Positions 1 through 10,557 of a stretch of DNA of 64,000 bases are shown piece after piece. The stretch spans positions 62,001 through 126,000 of the forward strand of contig NZ_LN555523.1 in the NCBI RefSeq assembly GCF_900015215.1, written 5' to 3'. The stretch's first letter is position 1. Every line of letters begins with the position of its first letter. Made by a program: the position numbers and the translations under genes. The notes beneath the pieces were generated by a model. That model saw only the letters and a program-made list of their open reading frames with translations. It was not told where the DNA came from and did not search any database. The stretch comes from Romboutsia ilealis (GTDB lineage Bacteria; Bacillota; Clostridia; Peptostreptococcales; Peptostreptococcaceae).

Positions 1-74
1 TTTAAATATAAAATTTATAAAACATGATTTTTATTACATAAAATTATACTCTTTTAGAGAGGATATACTAGTCG

Positions 75-302
75 ATGAATAATAAAAGAACATATATGGA
101 AATTGCTAATATGCTTTCTTTAATAACGCAGCTTGGGCTTATGGTATTAATTTGTATATTAGGTTGTACATTTATAGGAAAGTTTTTGGATTCTAAGTTA
201 AATACATCTCCGATATTAACATTAATATTTATGTTATTAGGTATAGGGGGAGCATTTATGGGAGTATATAAGACTTTAATTGCATATACAAAAAGGAAGT
301 GA
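75..302 (+). CDS. atpZ: AtpZ/AtpI-family accessory membrane protein of ATP synthase
   Basis: Small hydrophobic protein of 75 residues with two predicted membrane helices (about residues 14-36 and 44-68) joined by a short polar loop. This is the usual form of the AtpZ/AtpI family at the head of ATP synthase operons in Firmicutes. The family is thought to help assemble the c-ring or supply divalent cations to the complex; that role is family knowledge and cannot be seen here. The ATG follows a purine-rich AGAGGA site by about 11 bases. It is the first gene of a ten-gene ATP synthase operon, with atpI 4 bases downstream. The operon promoter is not clear in the 74 bases available upstream. Confidence 0.85.
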   Translation: MNNKRTYMEIANMLSLITQLGLMVLICILGCTFIGKFLDSKLNTSPILTLIFMLLGIGGAFMGVYKTLIAYTKRK

Positions 303-306
303 AGTT

Positions 307-696
307 ATGGACAATAAACTATATGAAGAAATTAAAAAATTAACAAAGGGAATTGTAGTATATGATTTGTTAATATTGTTAGGTTTAGCGATAACTTTTA
401 ACCTTAACAAACAGATGGTATTAGGTTTGGTATTTGGAACATTAATAGCAGTACTTAATCTTAAGTTGTTAGCAATAACAATAAATAAAACTGTATCTAT
501 GCCATCGACAAAAGCTCAAATATATTCATCTAGTCAATATTTGATTAGAATGGCAATAATGGCAGTAGTTTTATTTGTATCTGCTAAAGCGCCTCACTTG
601 AATATAATTGGAACTGCGATAGGATTACTATCTACTAAATTTGTTATTTTAACACAAAAACTATTAATAGAAAAAGTGAAAAGAAAGGAGGCATAA
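307..696 (+). CDS. atpI: ATP synthase subunit I
   Basis: Protein of 129 residues with four predicted membrane helices, matching the ATP-synthase I family in size and position between atpZ and atpB. The family is non-essential and assists assembly of the Fo c-ring. The frame is open from an ATG at 280, but that start lies inside atpZ and has no ribosome site. The ATG at 307 is preceded by AAGGAAGTGA and gives the natural start MDNKLYEEI. It ends 2 bases before atpB. Function is taken from position and hydropathy more than from conserved residues. Confidence 0.85.
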   Translation: MDNKLYEEIKKLTKGIVVYDLLILLGLAITFNLNKQMVLGLVFGTLIAVLNLKLLAITINKTVSMPSTKAQIYSSSQYLIRMAIMAVVLFVSAKAPHLNIIGTAIGLLSTKFVILTQKLLIEKVKRKEA

Positions 697-698
697 GA

Positions 699-1403
699 AT
701 GAGTCAAGCAAAATGGGTTTGGTTTTTTGGAAACTTCAAGTTAAGTGAAACTGTTGTAGTGAGTTGGATAATAATTGCAGCTTTAGCTATAATATCATTT
801 TTACTAACTAGAAATCTGAAAAAGGTACCCACAAGTAAAGTTCAAATATTCTTAGAGTTTGCAATAGGTGGTCTTGATAAAATGGTTAAGAATACTATGG
901 GTGAGAAAACAGTAAAAAGAATGCCTAATATTGTACCATACATAGGAAGTTTGTTTTTATTCTTTGCGTGTTCTAACTTAATAGGATTATTAGGATTTAG
1001 ATCTCCAACTACAGATTTAGATACTACATTAGCGTGGGCAATGATAACATTCTGTATGATTTACTACGCTGGAGTTAAGTTCCATGGACTTAAGTATTTT
1101 AAGGGATTAATGGAACCAATACCTTTTTTATTACCATTAAACATAATAGGAGAGGTAGCGAAACCTATATCATTAAGTTTCCGTCCATTCGGGAATATAC
1201 TAGGTGGAGCAGTTATAATGGCATTACTATATCAATTTTTAGGATGGTTATCAACATTGATACCAGGTATTTCAATACCACTAGGTCAATTAGTTATACC
1301 AGTGCCATTACATTTATACTTTGATTTATTTGCAGGATTACTACAAGCATTCATATTTATAATGTTAACAATGGTGTTTGTTGGAAATGCAGCAGAAGAA
1401 TAA
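699..1403 (+). CDS. atpB: F1Fo ATP synthase subunit a
   Basis: Subunit a (234 residues) forms the ion half-channels next to the c-ring in the membrane. The family hallmark, the stator arginine, is R162 in the motif SLSFRPFGNILGG, and the conserved GE/KP segment (GEVAKP, from G151) precedes it. The C-terminal helix pair is present (PVPLHLYFDLFAG, then QAFIFIMLTMVFVG). AAAGGAGG lies just upstream of the ATG. The neighbouring c subunit carries a Na+-type site, so this channel probably conducts Na+. That coupling ion is an inference from the c subunit, not from subunit a itself. Confidence 0.97.
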   Translation: MSQAKWVWFFGNFKLSETVVVSWIIIAALAIISFLLTRNLKKVPTSKVQIFLEFAIGGLDKMVKNTMGEKTVKRMPNIVPYIGSLFLFFACSNLIGLLGFRSPTTDLDTTLAWAMITFCMIYYAGVKFHGLKYFKGLMEPIPFLLPLNIIGEVAKPISLSFRPFGNILGGAVIMALLYQFLGWLSTLIPGISIPLGQLVIPVPLHLYFDLFAGLLQAFIFIMLTMVFVGNAAEE

Positions 1404-1430
1404 GTAATTAATCTAAAATAAAATAAATAA

Positions 1431-1712
<282 letters not shown>

Positions 1713-1746
1713 TATAATTTTATAGAAGAATTTTAAAATTTTTCGC

Positions 1747-1777
1747 AATTAGGAGATGGTAAGACCATCTCCTAATT
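1747..1777 (+). other. Perfect intercistronic stem-loop between atpE and atpF
   Basis: A 14-bp perfect inverted repeat (arms 1747-1760 and 1764-1777, loop AAG) lies between atpE and atpF. No T-run follows, so it is unlikely to be a full rho-independent terminator. More likely it protects the 3' end of a processed atpE message or attenuates read-through, favouring subunit c. An ATG inside the left arm (1756) is in frame with atpF but has no ribosome site. Confidence 0.75.
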
Positions 1778-1809
1778 ATAAATGGTTATTAGTGGAAAGG
1801 AGGATACAT

Positions 1810-2310
1810 ATGGAATTTAAGCCGCTAATAGGTATAACATATGAATTTGTATTTCAACTTGTAAATACTTTCTTAGTGTTTTTCCTTTTAAAGAAGCTAT
1901 TATTTAAACCAGTATTAGGGATAATAGAAGCTAGAGAAAAAGATATAAGAGAGAATTTAGCGCAAGGAGAAAGAGCTAAAAAAGAAGGTTTATCTTTAAA
2001 ATCAGAATATGAAGAAAAATTAAACTCAGCAAAAGAGCAAGGCCAAGAAATAATTAAGCAAGCAACTTTAAGAGCAGAGCAAAAAGAAAATGAAATAATA
2101 GTTACTGCTAAACAAGAAGCAAACCAATTAAAAGAAAAGGCTAGCAAAGATGTAGAACAAGAAAGACAAAAAGTTATGAATGAAATAAAGAATGAAATCT
2201 CTAACATAGCACTTTTAGCTGCATCTAAAGTTATTGAAAAAGATATAGATTCTAACAAACATAAAGAGTTAATAGATAACTTTATAAAAGAGGTGGGCGA
2301 ATCTAAATGA
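1810..2310 (+). CDS. atpF: F1Fo ATP synthase subunit b
   Basis: Peripheral stalk subunit of 166 residues. One N-terminal membrane helix (about residues 10-28, FVFQLVNTFLVFFLL) is followed by a long charged coiled coil rich in E, K, A and Q, ending near residue 160. This is the standard b architecture linking subunit a to delta/alpha. The frame is open from 1756, but that ATG lies in the hairpin. The ATG at 1810 follows GGAAAGGAGG by 7 bases and gives MEFKPLIGITYEF. The stop overlaps the atpH start (ATGA). Confidence 0.95.
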   Translation: MEFKPLIGITYEFVFQLVNTFLVFFLLKKLLFKPVLGIIEAREKDIRENLAQGERAKKEGLSLKSEYEEKLNSAKEQGQEIIKQATLRAEQKENEIIVTAKQEANQLKEKASKDVEQERQKVMNEIKNEISNIALLAASKVIEKDIDSNKHKELIDNFIKEVGESK

Positions 2311-2849
2311 TAAATATAATAGCAGATAGATATGCACAGGCTTTATTTGAAGTTGGGGAAGAAACTCAAACTACTAGTGAACTATATCAAGAATTAAGTG
2401 AATTAGTAGACATACTTAATGAAAATAAAGATTTATATAATTTCTTAAAATCACCTTTAATTGGTAGAGAAGATAAGAAAAATGTAATGCAAAATATATT
2501 CAAAAATCAATTAAGTGATAGTATGAATAATTTCTTAAAAGTAGTTATAGATAAAGACAGAATGTCGACTATAGAGTATATGAAAGAATCATATAAAAGC
2601 TTATTGAATGAGAAGAATAATATATTAGAAGGAACTGCAATAACTGCAGTTAAGTTAACTGAAAAAGAAATCAAAGATTTAGAGAAGAATCTTTCTATAA
2701 AATATAATAAAAATGTTACTTTAAATAATATAGTTGATGAAACTATATTAGGAGGAGTTTTAGTTAAACTTGGAAATGAAGAGATAGATGGAACTGTTAG
2801 AACTCGTTTATCTAAAATGAAAAACCAATTATCTCAAGTAATATCTTAG
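2307..2849 (+). CDS. atpH: F1Fo ATP synthase subunit delta
   Basis: Delta (OSCP) subunit of 180 residues, which joins the b stalk to the top of F1. The N-terminal helical bundle begins with the family start (IADRYAQALFEV). The C-terminal domain carries the conserved signature DETILGGVLVKLGNEEIDGT. The ATG overlaps the atpF stop by 4 bases, implying translational coupling, and the length is normal for the family. atpA follows after 15 bases. Confidence 0.96.
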   Translation: MINIIADRYAQALFEVGEETQTTSELYQELSELVDILNENKDLYNFLKSPLIGREDKKNVMQNIFKNQLSDSMNNFLKVVIDKDRMSTIEYMKESYKSLLNEKNNILEGTAITAVKLTEKEIKDLEKNLSIKYNKNVTLNNIVDETILGGVLVKLGNEEIDGTVRTRLSKMKNQLSQVIS

Positions 2850-2864
2850 AATGGCGGTGAACCC

Positions 2865-4367
2865 ATGAATTTAAGACCTGAAGAAATAAGTTCAATAATA
2901 AAAGAACAAATAAAAAATTATGAAAATAAAGTTGAATTAACAGATACAGGAAGTGTTTTAAAAGTTGGAGATGGTATAGCTAGTGTTTACGGACTAGAAA
3001 ATGCTATGGCTGGAGAACTTTTAGAATTCCCAGGAGAAGTTTACGGAATGGCTCTTAACCTTGAAGAAGATATGGTTGGGGCAGTTATGCTTGGTGATGA
3101 CCAAGGTATAAAAGAAGGCGATGTAGTTAAAAGAACTGGAAATGTAGTTTCTGTTCCAGTTGGAGATGCCTTAATAGGAAGAGTTGTAAATGCATTAGGT
3201 CAACCAATAGATGGAAAAGGACCTATAAATACAAATAAAACAAGACCAGTTGAATCTGAAGCTACAGGAATAATGGCTAGAAAATCTGTTCATCAACCAC
3301 TTGAAACAGGAATAAAAGCTATAGATGCCATGATACCAATAGGTAAAGGTCAAAGAGAGCTTGTAATAGGGGATAGACAAACAGGTAAAACATCTATATG
3401 TATAGATACAATACTTAACCAAAAAGGTAAAGATGTTATATGTATATATGTTGCAATAGGACAAAAGCGTTCTACAGTAGCTCAATTAGTAAACACTTTA
3501 GAAAAAGGTGGAGCTATGGACTATACAATAGTAGTATCTGCTAGTGCTTCTGAATCTGCACCACTTCAATTCATAGCACCATATGCTGGAGTTGCAATGG
3601 GTGAAGAATTTATGTTTGAAGGAAAACACGTATTAATAGTATATGATGACTTAACTAAGCATGCAGTTGCATACAGAGAAATGTCATTATTACTTAAGAG
3701 ACCACCAGGACGTGAAGCTTATCCTGGGGACGTATTCTACTTACACTCAAGATTACTAGAAAGAGCTGCTAAGTTATCAGATGAATTAGGTGGTGGTTCT
3801 ATAACTGCGTTACCTATAATAGAAACTCAAGCTGGAGACGTTTCTGCGTATATACCAACTAACGTTATATCTATAACAGATGGACAAATATACTTAACTC
3901 CAGAGTTATTCTATGCAGGTATAAGACCAGCAGTTGACCCTGGTATATCAGTATCAAGGGTTGGAGGTTCTGCTCAAATAAAATCAATGAAAAAAGTTGC
4001 AGGACCATTAAAGCTTCTTTATTCTCAATACAAAGAACTTGCTGCGTTCTCTCAATTTGGATCTGACTTAGACGAAGATACTAAGAAGAGACTTGCACAA
4101 GGGGAAAGAATAGTTGAGGTATTAAAGCAAGGTGAACATCAACCATTAAAAGTTGAAAACCAAGTTATGATAATACATGCAGTTACAAATGATTTATTAT
4201 CTGATATACCAGTTAATAATATAGCAAGATTTGAAACTGAATTATTCCAATTTATAAATATGAATTATCCAGAAATAGGAAAGAAAATTCTTGAAAATGG
4301 AGATTTCACTCAAGAATTAACTAACGCTATAAAAGAATTTAAGAAAAAGTTTGTTATAGAAGCGTAA
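2865..4367 (+). CDS. atpA: F1Fo ATP synthase subunit alpha
   Basis: Non-catalytic nucleotide-binding subunit (500 residues). The Walker A loop GDRQTGKT is at residues 169-176. The N-terminal beta barrel and the family signature [17 protein letters not shown] are present, and the length is normal. It alternates with beta in the F1 hexamer. GGCGGTG precedes the ATG at a suitable distance. It lies 15 bases after atpH and 27 bases before atpG in the same operon. Confidence 0.99.
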   Translation: MNLRPEEISSIIKEQIKNYENKVELTDTGSVLKVGDGIASVYGLENAMAGELLEFPGEVYGMALNLEEDMVGAVMLGDDQGIKEGDVVKRTGNVVSVPVGDALIGRVVNALGQPIDGKGPINTNKTRPVESEATGIMARKSVHQPLETGIKAIDAMIPIGKGQRELVIGDRQTGKTSICIDTILNQKGKDVICIYVAIGQKRSTVAQLVNTLEKGGAMDYTIVVSASASESAPLQFIAPYAGVAMGEEFMFEGKHVLIVYDDLTKHAVAYREMSLLLKRPPGREAYPGDVFYLHSRLLERAAKLSDELGGGSITALPIIETQAGDVSAYIPTNVISITDGQIYLTPELFYAGIRPAVDPGISVSRVGGSAQIKSMKKVAGPLKLLYSQYKELAAFSQFGSDLDEDTKKRLAQGERIVEVLKQGEHQPLKVENQVMIIHAVTNDLLSDIPVNNIARFETELFQFINMNYPEIGKKILENGDFTQELTNAIKEFKKKFVIEA

Positions 4368-4394
4368 TCCTTTTAAAAAAAGGAGGTAAACACA

Positions 4395-5258
4395 GTGGCA
4401 GGAGCTGGAATGAAGGAAATCAAAACTCGTATTAAAAGTGTTGAGAGTACTAAACAAATAACTAAGGCTATGGAACTTGTATCTTCATCTAAATTTAGAA
4501 AAGCTAAAGAAAGAGCTGAAAGTTCAAGACCATACTTTAATACTTTATACAACACCGTTCAAGATATAGCTAAAAATACGAGCAATAGTAAAAATGTATT
4601 TCTAAAAGAAAGAAAAGTTAATAACGTATGTTATATAGTAGTAGCCGGTGATAGAGGGCTAGCTGGAGGTTATAACTCTAATATTTTAAAAGCGGTGATT
4701 GCTCATAATAAATTAGGTACAGGAAAAGTTATACCTGTAGGTAAAAAAGCTAAAGAGTCTTTAAGTAAAAGAGGCTATGAAGTTATAGATTATATAGAAT
4801 CTGTAGAGAAATGTGTTTATGAAGATGCAAATAGAGTGGCTCAAGCTGCTATGGAAGCTTATAAAAATGGAGATGTTGATGAGGTTAACCTTGTTTATAC
4901 AGAGTTTATATCTGCCTTATCACAAGAACCTAAGATAGTAAAATTATTACCAGTTACAATAGATAATACAAAGACTGAAAAAGAAGTTAAAAAAGGCAAA
5001 GCTGCAGTTCAATATTTACCTTCAGCTGATGCAGTACTTGGGTATGTATTACCTAAGTATGTATCGGGAAGTGTATATGGAGCGATAGCAGAATCTTTTG
5101 CATCAGAACAAGCTGCAAGAAGAACTGCTATGGAATCAGCTACAGATAATGCTAATGAAATGATATCGAAATTAGAATTAGTATACAATAGAGCTAGACA
5201 AGCTGCGGTTACTCAAGAGATATCTGAAATAGTTGGAGGCGCAGCAGCGGCTGAATAA
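4395..5258 (+). CDS. atpG: F1Fo ATP synthase subunit gamma
   Basis: Central rotor shaft, 287 residues. The N-terminal helix (KEIKTRIKSVESTKQITKAM) and C-terminal helix (RRTAMESATDNANEM, then YNRARQAAVTQEISEIVGGA) are both highly conserved; they form the coiled coil inside the alpha/beta hexamer. The start is GTG at 4395, 7 bases after AAAGGAGG. An internal ATG five codons later is a weaker alternative because the site would be too far away. Confidence 0.98.
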   Translation: MAGAGMKEIKTRIKSVESTKQITKAMELVSSSKFRKAKERAESSRPYFNTLYNTVQDIAKNTSNSKNVFLKERKVNNVCYIVVAGDRGLAGGYNSNILKAVIAHNKLGTGKVIPVGKKAKESLSKRGYEVIDYIESVEKCVYEDANRVAQAAMEAYKNGDVDEVNLVYTEFISALSQEPKIVKLLPVTIDNTKTEKEVKKGKAAVQYLPSADAVLGYVLPKYVSGSVYGAIAESFASEQAARRTAMESATDNANEMISKLELVYNRARQAAVTQEISEIVGGAAAAE

Positions 5259-5270
5259 TAGGGAGGTTAG

Positions 5271-6668
<1,398 letters not shown>

Positions 6669-6670
6669 TA

Positions 6671-6931
6671 ATGGCAAATGTATTTGCACTTGAAATTGTC
6701 ACTCCTGATAAAACCTTCTATAATGGAAATGCAGAGATGATTATAGTTAGAACTACTGAAGGGGATAGAGGAATACTAAAAAATCATAGGCCTTTAGTAG
6801 CAGGACTTTCAACAGGTACTTTACGTATTAAATTAGATGGAAAATTTAAAGATGCAAAGATATCTGGAGGGTTCATGAACGTTGATAAAGAAAAGACTGT
6901 AATAGTTACTGAATCTGCAGAGTGGATATAA
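6671..6931 (+). CDS. atpC: F1Fo ATP synthase subunit epsilon, short form without the C-terminal domain
   Basis: Only 86 residues, against about 130-140 for the usual epsilon subunit. The N-terminal beta sandwich is complete: EIVTPDKTFY, then GDRGILKNHRPLVAGLSTG, then SGGFMNVD and TVIVTESAEW. The protein stops exactly where the two-helix C-terminal domain would begin. No frameshifted continuation is visible and a strong terminator starts 10 bases after the stop, so this is a clean short form, not a sequencing break. The missing domain is the part that inhibits ATP hydrolysis in many bacteria. Short epsilon subunits are known in some lineages. Confidence 0.93.
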   Translation: MANVFALEIVTPDKTFYNGNAEMIIVRTTEGDRGILKNHRPLVAGLSTGTLRIKLDGKFKDAKISGGFMNVDKEKTVIVTESAEWI

Positions 6932-6941
6932 GATTATATGT

Positions 6942-6973
6942 AAAAAGGACTAGATTAAATCTAGTCCTTTTTT
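6942..6973 (+). terminator. Terminator of the atp operon
   Basis: Perfect 14-bp stem (6942-6955 with 6959-6972, loop TAA) followed by T residues. It ends the ATP synthase operon just after the short atpC. The 250 bases to acpS are AT-rich with no gene. Confidence 0.93.
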
Positions 6974-7223
6974 AGATAGACCATATTAAGTATAAATTTA
7001 ATAAGTAGTGGTACTTTGAATCTTAATATAGAATCAATATAATTAAATTACTATATGGATTATATAAAATAAGTAAAATAAATTAAATACTTTATCATAT
7101 AAGATGTATAATTAAAATAAAAAAATATATACTTAAAGAAAGTATACAATATAAAGTTTATGGATTGAATATAATTAAATAATAGGAATAATATAAATGT
7201 ATAAGTATTATATGGAGGGAATA

Positions 7224-7607
7224 ATGAATATATTAGGTATTGGAGTTGATATCATAGAGATATATAGGATAAAAGAGATACTAGATAAAAATTCTAGATT
7301 TTTAGAAAAAGTGTTCACATCTAAAGAAATTGAGTATTTTGAAAGTAAGGATTTTAGACCTGAAACTATAGCAGGCAATTTTGCAGCAAAAGAAGCTATA
7401 AGTAAGTCTATAGGAACGGGAATACGAAAGTTTAATTTAAGAGATATAGAAGTCTTAAGAGATGAGTTGGGAAAGCCGACAGTTAAAACTTATAATAATT
7501 TAAAACAAATTTGCATAGATTATAATGTTTTAGAAATAAAGGTATCTATATCTCATTGTAAAGATTATGCAGTAGCTAATTCTATAGCTATAACTAAGGA
7601 GGTATAA
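7224..7607 (+). CDS. acpS: Holo-[acyl-carrier-protein] synthase
   Basis: Transfers 4'-phosphopantetheine from CoA to the serine of acyl carrier protein, activating it for fatty acid synthesis. The protein has 127 residues, typical of AcpS. The Mg2+-binding residues are visible as D9 in GIGVDI and E57 in NFAAKEA; the C-terminal VSISHCKDYAVA is also typical. The frame is open from 7197, but the ATG at 7224 follows TATGGAGGGA and matches the family start MNILGIGVDI. The next gene starts one base after the stop, so the two are co-transcribed. Confidence 0.96.
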   Translation: MNILGIGVDIIEIYRIKEILDKNSRFLEKVFTSKEIEYFESKDFRPETIAGNFAAKEAISKSIGTGIRKFNLRDIEVLRDELGKPTVKTYNNLKQICIDYNVLEIKVSISHCKDYAVANSIAITKEV

Positions 7608-7608
7608 T

Positions 7609-8067
7609 ATGAATAATAAAAGAGCTAAAGATATAATGACTACAGATGTAATAGTTGCAAATAAGAATGATATCATTGCTAACGTGGCAAACTTACTTAT
7701 AAAGGAGAAAATAGGTGGGCTTCCAGTAGTAGATGAAGAAAATAAGGTAGTAGGTATAATATCTGAAACAGATATAATGAAAAAAGAATCTTATGTAGAT
7801 TCTCCGAGGATGTTAAATTTCCTACAAGGGATAATATTTTTAGATGATATGAAGAAATTTGAAGATGAGATGAGAGCAATAGCAGCATATAAGGTTGAAG
7901 ATCTAATGTCTAAAGATATAATAACAGTAAATGAAAATGATACATTTGATTATGTAGCTAATGTTATGATAAATAAATCTATAAATAGAGTACCGGTAGT
8001 TGATGAAGAAAACTGTTTAAAAGGTATAATATGTAGATATGACATAATAAAAGCTATGTATAATTAG
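7609..8067 (+). CDS. CBS-domain pair protein
   Basis: 152 residues made almost entirely of two CBS domains. The first runs over about residues 5-60 (KDIMTTDVIVANKND, then GGLPVVDEENKVVGIISETDI) and the second over about 95-150 (VEDLMSKDIITVNEND, then NRVPVVDEENCLKGIICRYDI). Tandem CBS pairs usually bind adenine nucleotides and act as energy sensors. No catalytic or membrane domain is attached, so its partner is unknown. The ribosome site AAGGAGG lies in the end of acpS, so the gene is translationally coupled to it. Confidence 0.9.
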   Translation: MNNKRAKDIMTTDVIVANKNDIIANVANLLIKEKIGGLPVVDEENKVVGIISETDIMKKESYVDSPRMLNFLQGIIFLDDMKKFEDEMRAIAAYKVEDLMSKDIITVNENDTFDYVANVMINKSINRVPVVDEENCLKGIICRYDIIKAMYN

Positions 8068-8090
8068 AAAAAATAATTAGGAGGTTTTTT

Positions 8091-8678
8091 GTGAAAAAGT
8101 GGACCACGATAGCAATAATATTTATTACTATATTTGCAATTGTTATAGGTTGTCAAAGAAGGGAGTCCACAAAAGAAGAAGTATATAAAGAGTTTCAAAA
8201 GAAGATAGTTACTATGTCATCTTACAAATGCGTAGCTGAAATAGAAGCTTCAGGAAATAAAAGCTCTCATAAGTATGTATTTATTCATAGTTACGCTAAA
8301 CCGGATTATTATAAATTAGAAGTTGTAGAACCTCAAAATTTAAAAGGAAAAATAATGGAATATAAAGGTGACAAGATAATAATAAGTAACCCAGATATAG
8401 AAGATAAAATAGAATTGCCAAATACAGAAGATAATAGACAATACGCTTTTATAGGTGATTTTATAAAAAATTATATTCAAAATGAAGAGGTTAATATAAA
8501 ATTATCTAATAATAGTTTGATATTAGAAACTACTATACCAGGAGATAATGAATACTTCAATAAACAAATATTATATGTAAATAAAGATACTAAAGATCCA
8601 GAAAAAATGGAAATATTAAATGCCAAAGGAAAAACAAGTTTTACAGTTAAATACAAGGAATTTGAATGCAAAAAGTAA
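8091..8678 (+). CDS. gerS: GerS-like germination lipoprotein
   Basis: 195-residue predicted lipoprotein: positively charged start, hydrophobic segment (residues 5-20) and a lipobox ending at C21 (AIVIGC). The rest resembles the LolA-like fold of outer-membrane lipoprotein carriers found in Gram-positive lipoproteins. The gene lies directly before alr, as gerS lies before alr2 in Clostridioides difficile, where GerS is needed for cortex hydrolysis during spore germination by acting with the amidase CwlD. The GTG start follows AGGAGG at good spacing. The name is by sequence impression plus synteny; a generic LolA-like lipoprotein is the alternative. Confidence 0.75.
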   Translation: MKKWTTIAIIFITIFAIVIGCQRRESTKEEVYKEFQKKIVTMSSYKCVAEIEASGNKSSHKYVFIHSYAKPDYYKLEVVEPQNLKGKIMEYKGDKIIISNPDIEDKIELPNTEDNRQYAFIGDFIKNYIQNEEVNIKLSNNSLILETTIPGDNEYFNKQILYVNKDTKDPEKMEILNAKGKTSFTVKYKEFECKK

Positions 8679-8693
8679 GGGGGACAAAAGATA

Positions 8694-9860
8694 ATGAAAA
8701 CTCGATTAACAGCTCCTACATGGGCGGAGATAAATCTAGATAACATAAATTTTAATTTAAATAATATAAGAAAGTTATTAAAAGAAGATACCAAAATTTG
8801 TACAGTGCTAAAGGCTAATGCATATGGACATGGTTCAGTGGAAATTGCTAAATTTTTAGAAAATAAAAATGTAGATTACTTTGCGGTTGCAAGACTTGAA
8901 GAAGCTATAGAGCTTAGAGAAAATAACATAGAGATACCTATATTGTGCTTAGGATTTGTTCCAGAGGAATCTTTAGAATACGCTCTTAAAAATAATATAA
9001 CATTAACTATTTATTCTTTAGAAATGGCTAAAAAACTTAATGATATATCTGAAATCATAGGAATAAATGCTAATATACACATAAAAGTTGATACAGGAAT
9101 GAGTAGAATAGGTTTTGAAGTAAATGAAAAATCTATAGATCAAATAGTTAATATATCTAATTTAAAGAATCTATATATAGAAGGTATATATACTCACTTT
9201 GCTAAATCTGATGAAATAGACAAAGATTTTACCTACAGACAGGTAGATAGATTTAAATTTATGATTAACAGTATAGAAAAAAGAGGTGTAAATATACCTA
9301 TAAAACATGTATCAAATAGTGCTGCAACAATGGATTTACCAGATTTAAACTTCAATATGGTAAGATGCGGTATTGTTTTATATGGATATTATCCATCTGA
9401 TGAAGTTATAAAAGATAGACTACAATTAAAGCCTGTCATGACACTAAAAACAAGAATAGCTCATATTAAAGAGCTTAAAGAAGATACAGGAATAAGTTAT
9501 GGATTAAAGTATAAAACTAGTAAACCTGAAAAAATAGTCACTATACCTATCGGGTATGCAGATGGATTTACTAGAATGCAAAATAATCCTAAAGTATCTA
9601 TAAATAACGAAATATTTGATGTCGTAGGAAGAATTTGTATGGATCAATGCATGGTAAGAATTGATAAAGATATAGACATAAAAATTGGAGATGAGGTTAT
9701 AATATTTGGAGAAAGTAATATAAATGCAGATGATATAGCTAAGGACTTAGGAACTATAAACTATGAAATAGTATGCATGGTGTCTAGAAGAGTTGACCGT
9801 ATCTATAAGGAAAGAAATGTAATTTTACAAGCTGATAGTTATTTGGTAAAATTAAAATGA
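8694..9860 (+). CDS. alr: Alanine racemase
   Basis: PLP enzyme (388 residues) that interconverts L- and D-alanine for peptidoglycan. The PLP lysine is K40 in VLKANAYGHG, and the second catalytic base is Y269 in GISYG. The conserved VDTGMSRIGF (132-141) and MDQCMV segments are present. It follows the GerS-like gene by 15 bases and precedes the EndoAI/EndoA pair by 24 bases, an arrangement common in Firmicutes, where alr and the endoA module adjoin. It is probably co-transcribed with gerS. Confidence 0.98.
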   Translation: MKTRLTAPTWAEINLDNINFNLNNIRKLLKEDTKICTVLKANAYGHGSVEIAKFLENKNVDYFAVARLEEAIELRENNIEIPILCLGFVPEESLEYALKNNITLTIYSLEMAKKLNDISEIIGINANIHIKVDTGMSRIGFEVNEKSIDQIVNISNLKNLYIEGIYTHFAKSDEIDKDFTYRQVDRFKFMINSIEKRGVNIPIKHVSNSAATMDLPDLNFNMVRCGIVLYGYYPSDEVIKDRLQLKPVMTLKTRIAHIKELKEDTGISYGLKYKTSKPEKIVTIPIGYADGFTRMQNNPKVSINNEIFDVVGRICMDQCMVRIDKDIDIKIGDEVIIFGESNINADDIAKDLGTINYEIVCMVSRRVDRIYKERNVILQADSYLVKLK

Positions 9861-9884
9861 TAGTATATCCCAGGAGGCGATGTT

Positions 9885-10169
9885 GTGTATTTTAAAAGAA
9901 AGGAAAAAATAACCTTTACTTTACCTGATTCCCTTATGTCTGAAGTAGATCATATAGTTCAGATGGAGAACAGTAACAGAGCAGATTTTGCTAAAGCAGC
10001 TTTTCAGTTCTATATAACTCAAAAGAAGAAAATAGATCTTAAAGAATCTATGATTAAGGGTTATAAAGAGATGGGTCAAATTAATCTATCATTAGCTGAG
10101 CTGGGTATGACAAATGAGGTATCTTCGAAAGATAACATGGAAGAGAAGATTGCCCAAGGTGAATACTAA
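9885..10169 (+). CDS. ndoAI: EndoAI antitoxin (ribbon-helix-helix)
   Basis: 94-residue antitoxin of the MazE/EndoAI type. The N-terminal ribbon-helix-helix ([18 protein letters not shown], then [14 protein letters not shown]) binds DNA as a dimer, and the C-terminal tail covers the toxin. The GTG start at 9885 follows AGGAGGCGA. The toxin gene begins one base after the stop. Such modules are usually autorepressed by the toxin-antitoxin complex; no operator was identified here. Confidence 0.93.
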   Translation: MYFKRKEKITFTLPDSLMSEVDHIVQMENSNRADFAKAAFQFYITQKKKIDLKESMIKGYKEMGQINLSLAELGMTNEVSSKDNMEEKIAQGEY

Positions 10170-10170
10170 T

Positions 10171-10521
10171 TTGGATATAAAGCGAGGATACTTATATTAT
10201 GCTGACTTAAGCCCAGTTGTAGGATCAGAACAAGGTGGAGTTAGACCTGTTCTTATAATACAAAATGATATAGGTAACAAATACAGTCCAACTGTAATAG
10301 TAGCCGCGATAACATCTCAAATTAACAAAGCTAAGCTACCTACGCATATAGAAATAAGTGCGCATGAGTATGGACTTAATAAGGACTCTGTTATTCTCTT
10401 AGAGCAGATACGTACAATAGATAAAAAACGCTTAAGAGAGAAGATTGGTTGTCTAGATAAAAACATGATGTTAAAGGTTGATAATAGTCTTCAAATAAGT
10501 TTAGGACTATTTACTGTGTAA
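10171..10521 (+). CDS. ndoA: EndoA toxin, MazF/PemK-family mRNA interferase
   Basis: 116 residues, the same length as Bacillus subtilis EndoA. Typical segments are [29 protein letters not shown], and [19 protein letters not shown]. The enzyme cleaves mRNA at short single-stranded sites. The frame is open from an ATG at 10114 inside the antitoxin gene, but alignment with the family start (M-x-x-KRG) selects the TTG at 10171, with AAGGTGA about 10 bases upstream. A terminator begins at its stop codon. Confidence 0.94.
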   Translation: MDIKRGYLYYADLSPVVGSEQGGVRPVLIIQNDIGNKYSPTVIVAAITSQINKAKLPTHIEISAHEYGLNKDSVILLEQIRTIDKKRLREKIGCLDKNMMLKVDNSLQISLGLFTV

Positions 10522-10557
10522 AAATATTGATATCAAGTAATATCAATATTTTTTTTT
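10521..10557 (+). terminator. Terminator after ndoA
   Basis: A 13-bp stem (10521-10533 with 10540-10552, loop CAAGTA) runs into a T-tract to 10557. It starts on the last base of the ndoA stop codon. The following 175 bases to the transketolase start hold a TATAAT at 10660-10665 without a convincing -35. Confidence 0.92.

Noticed and set aside
1756..1809. N-terminal extension of atpF
   Set aside because: The ATG lies in a hairpin arm with no ribosome site; the start at 1810 is well marked and matches the family.
6671..6973. Frameshift explaining the short epsilon subunit
   Set aside because: No continuation of the C-terminal domain is found in any frame before the terminator.
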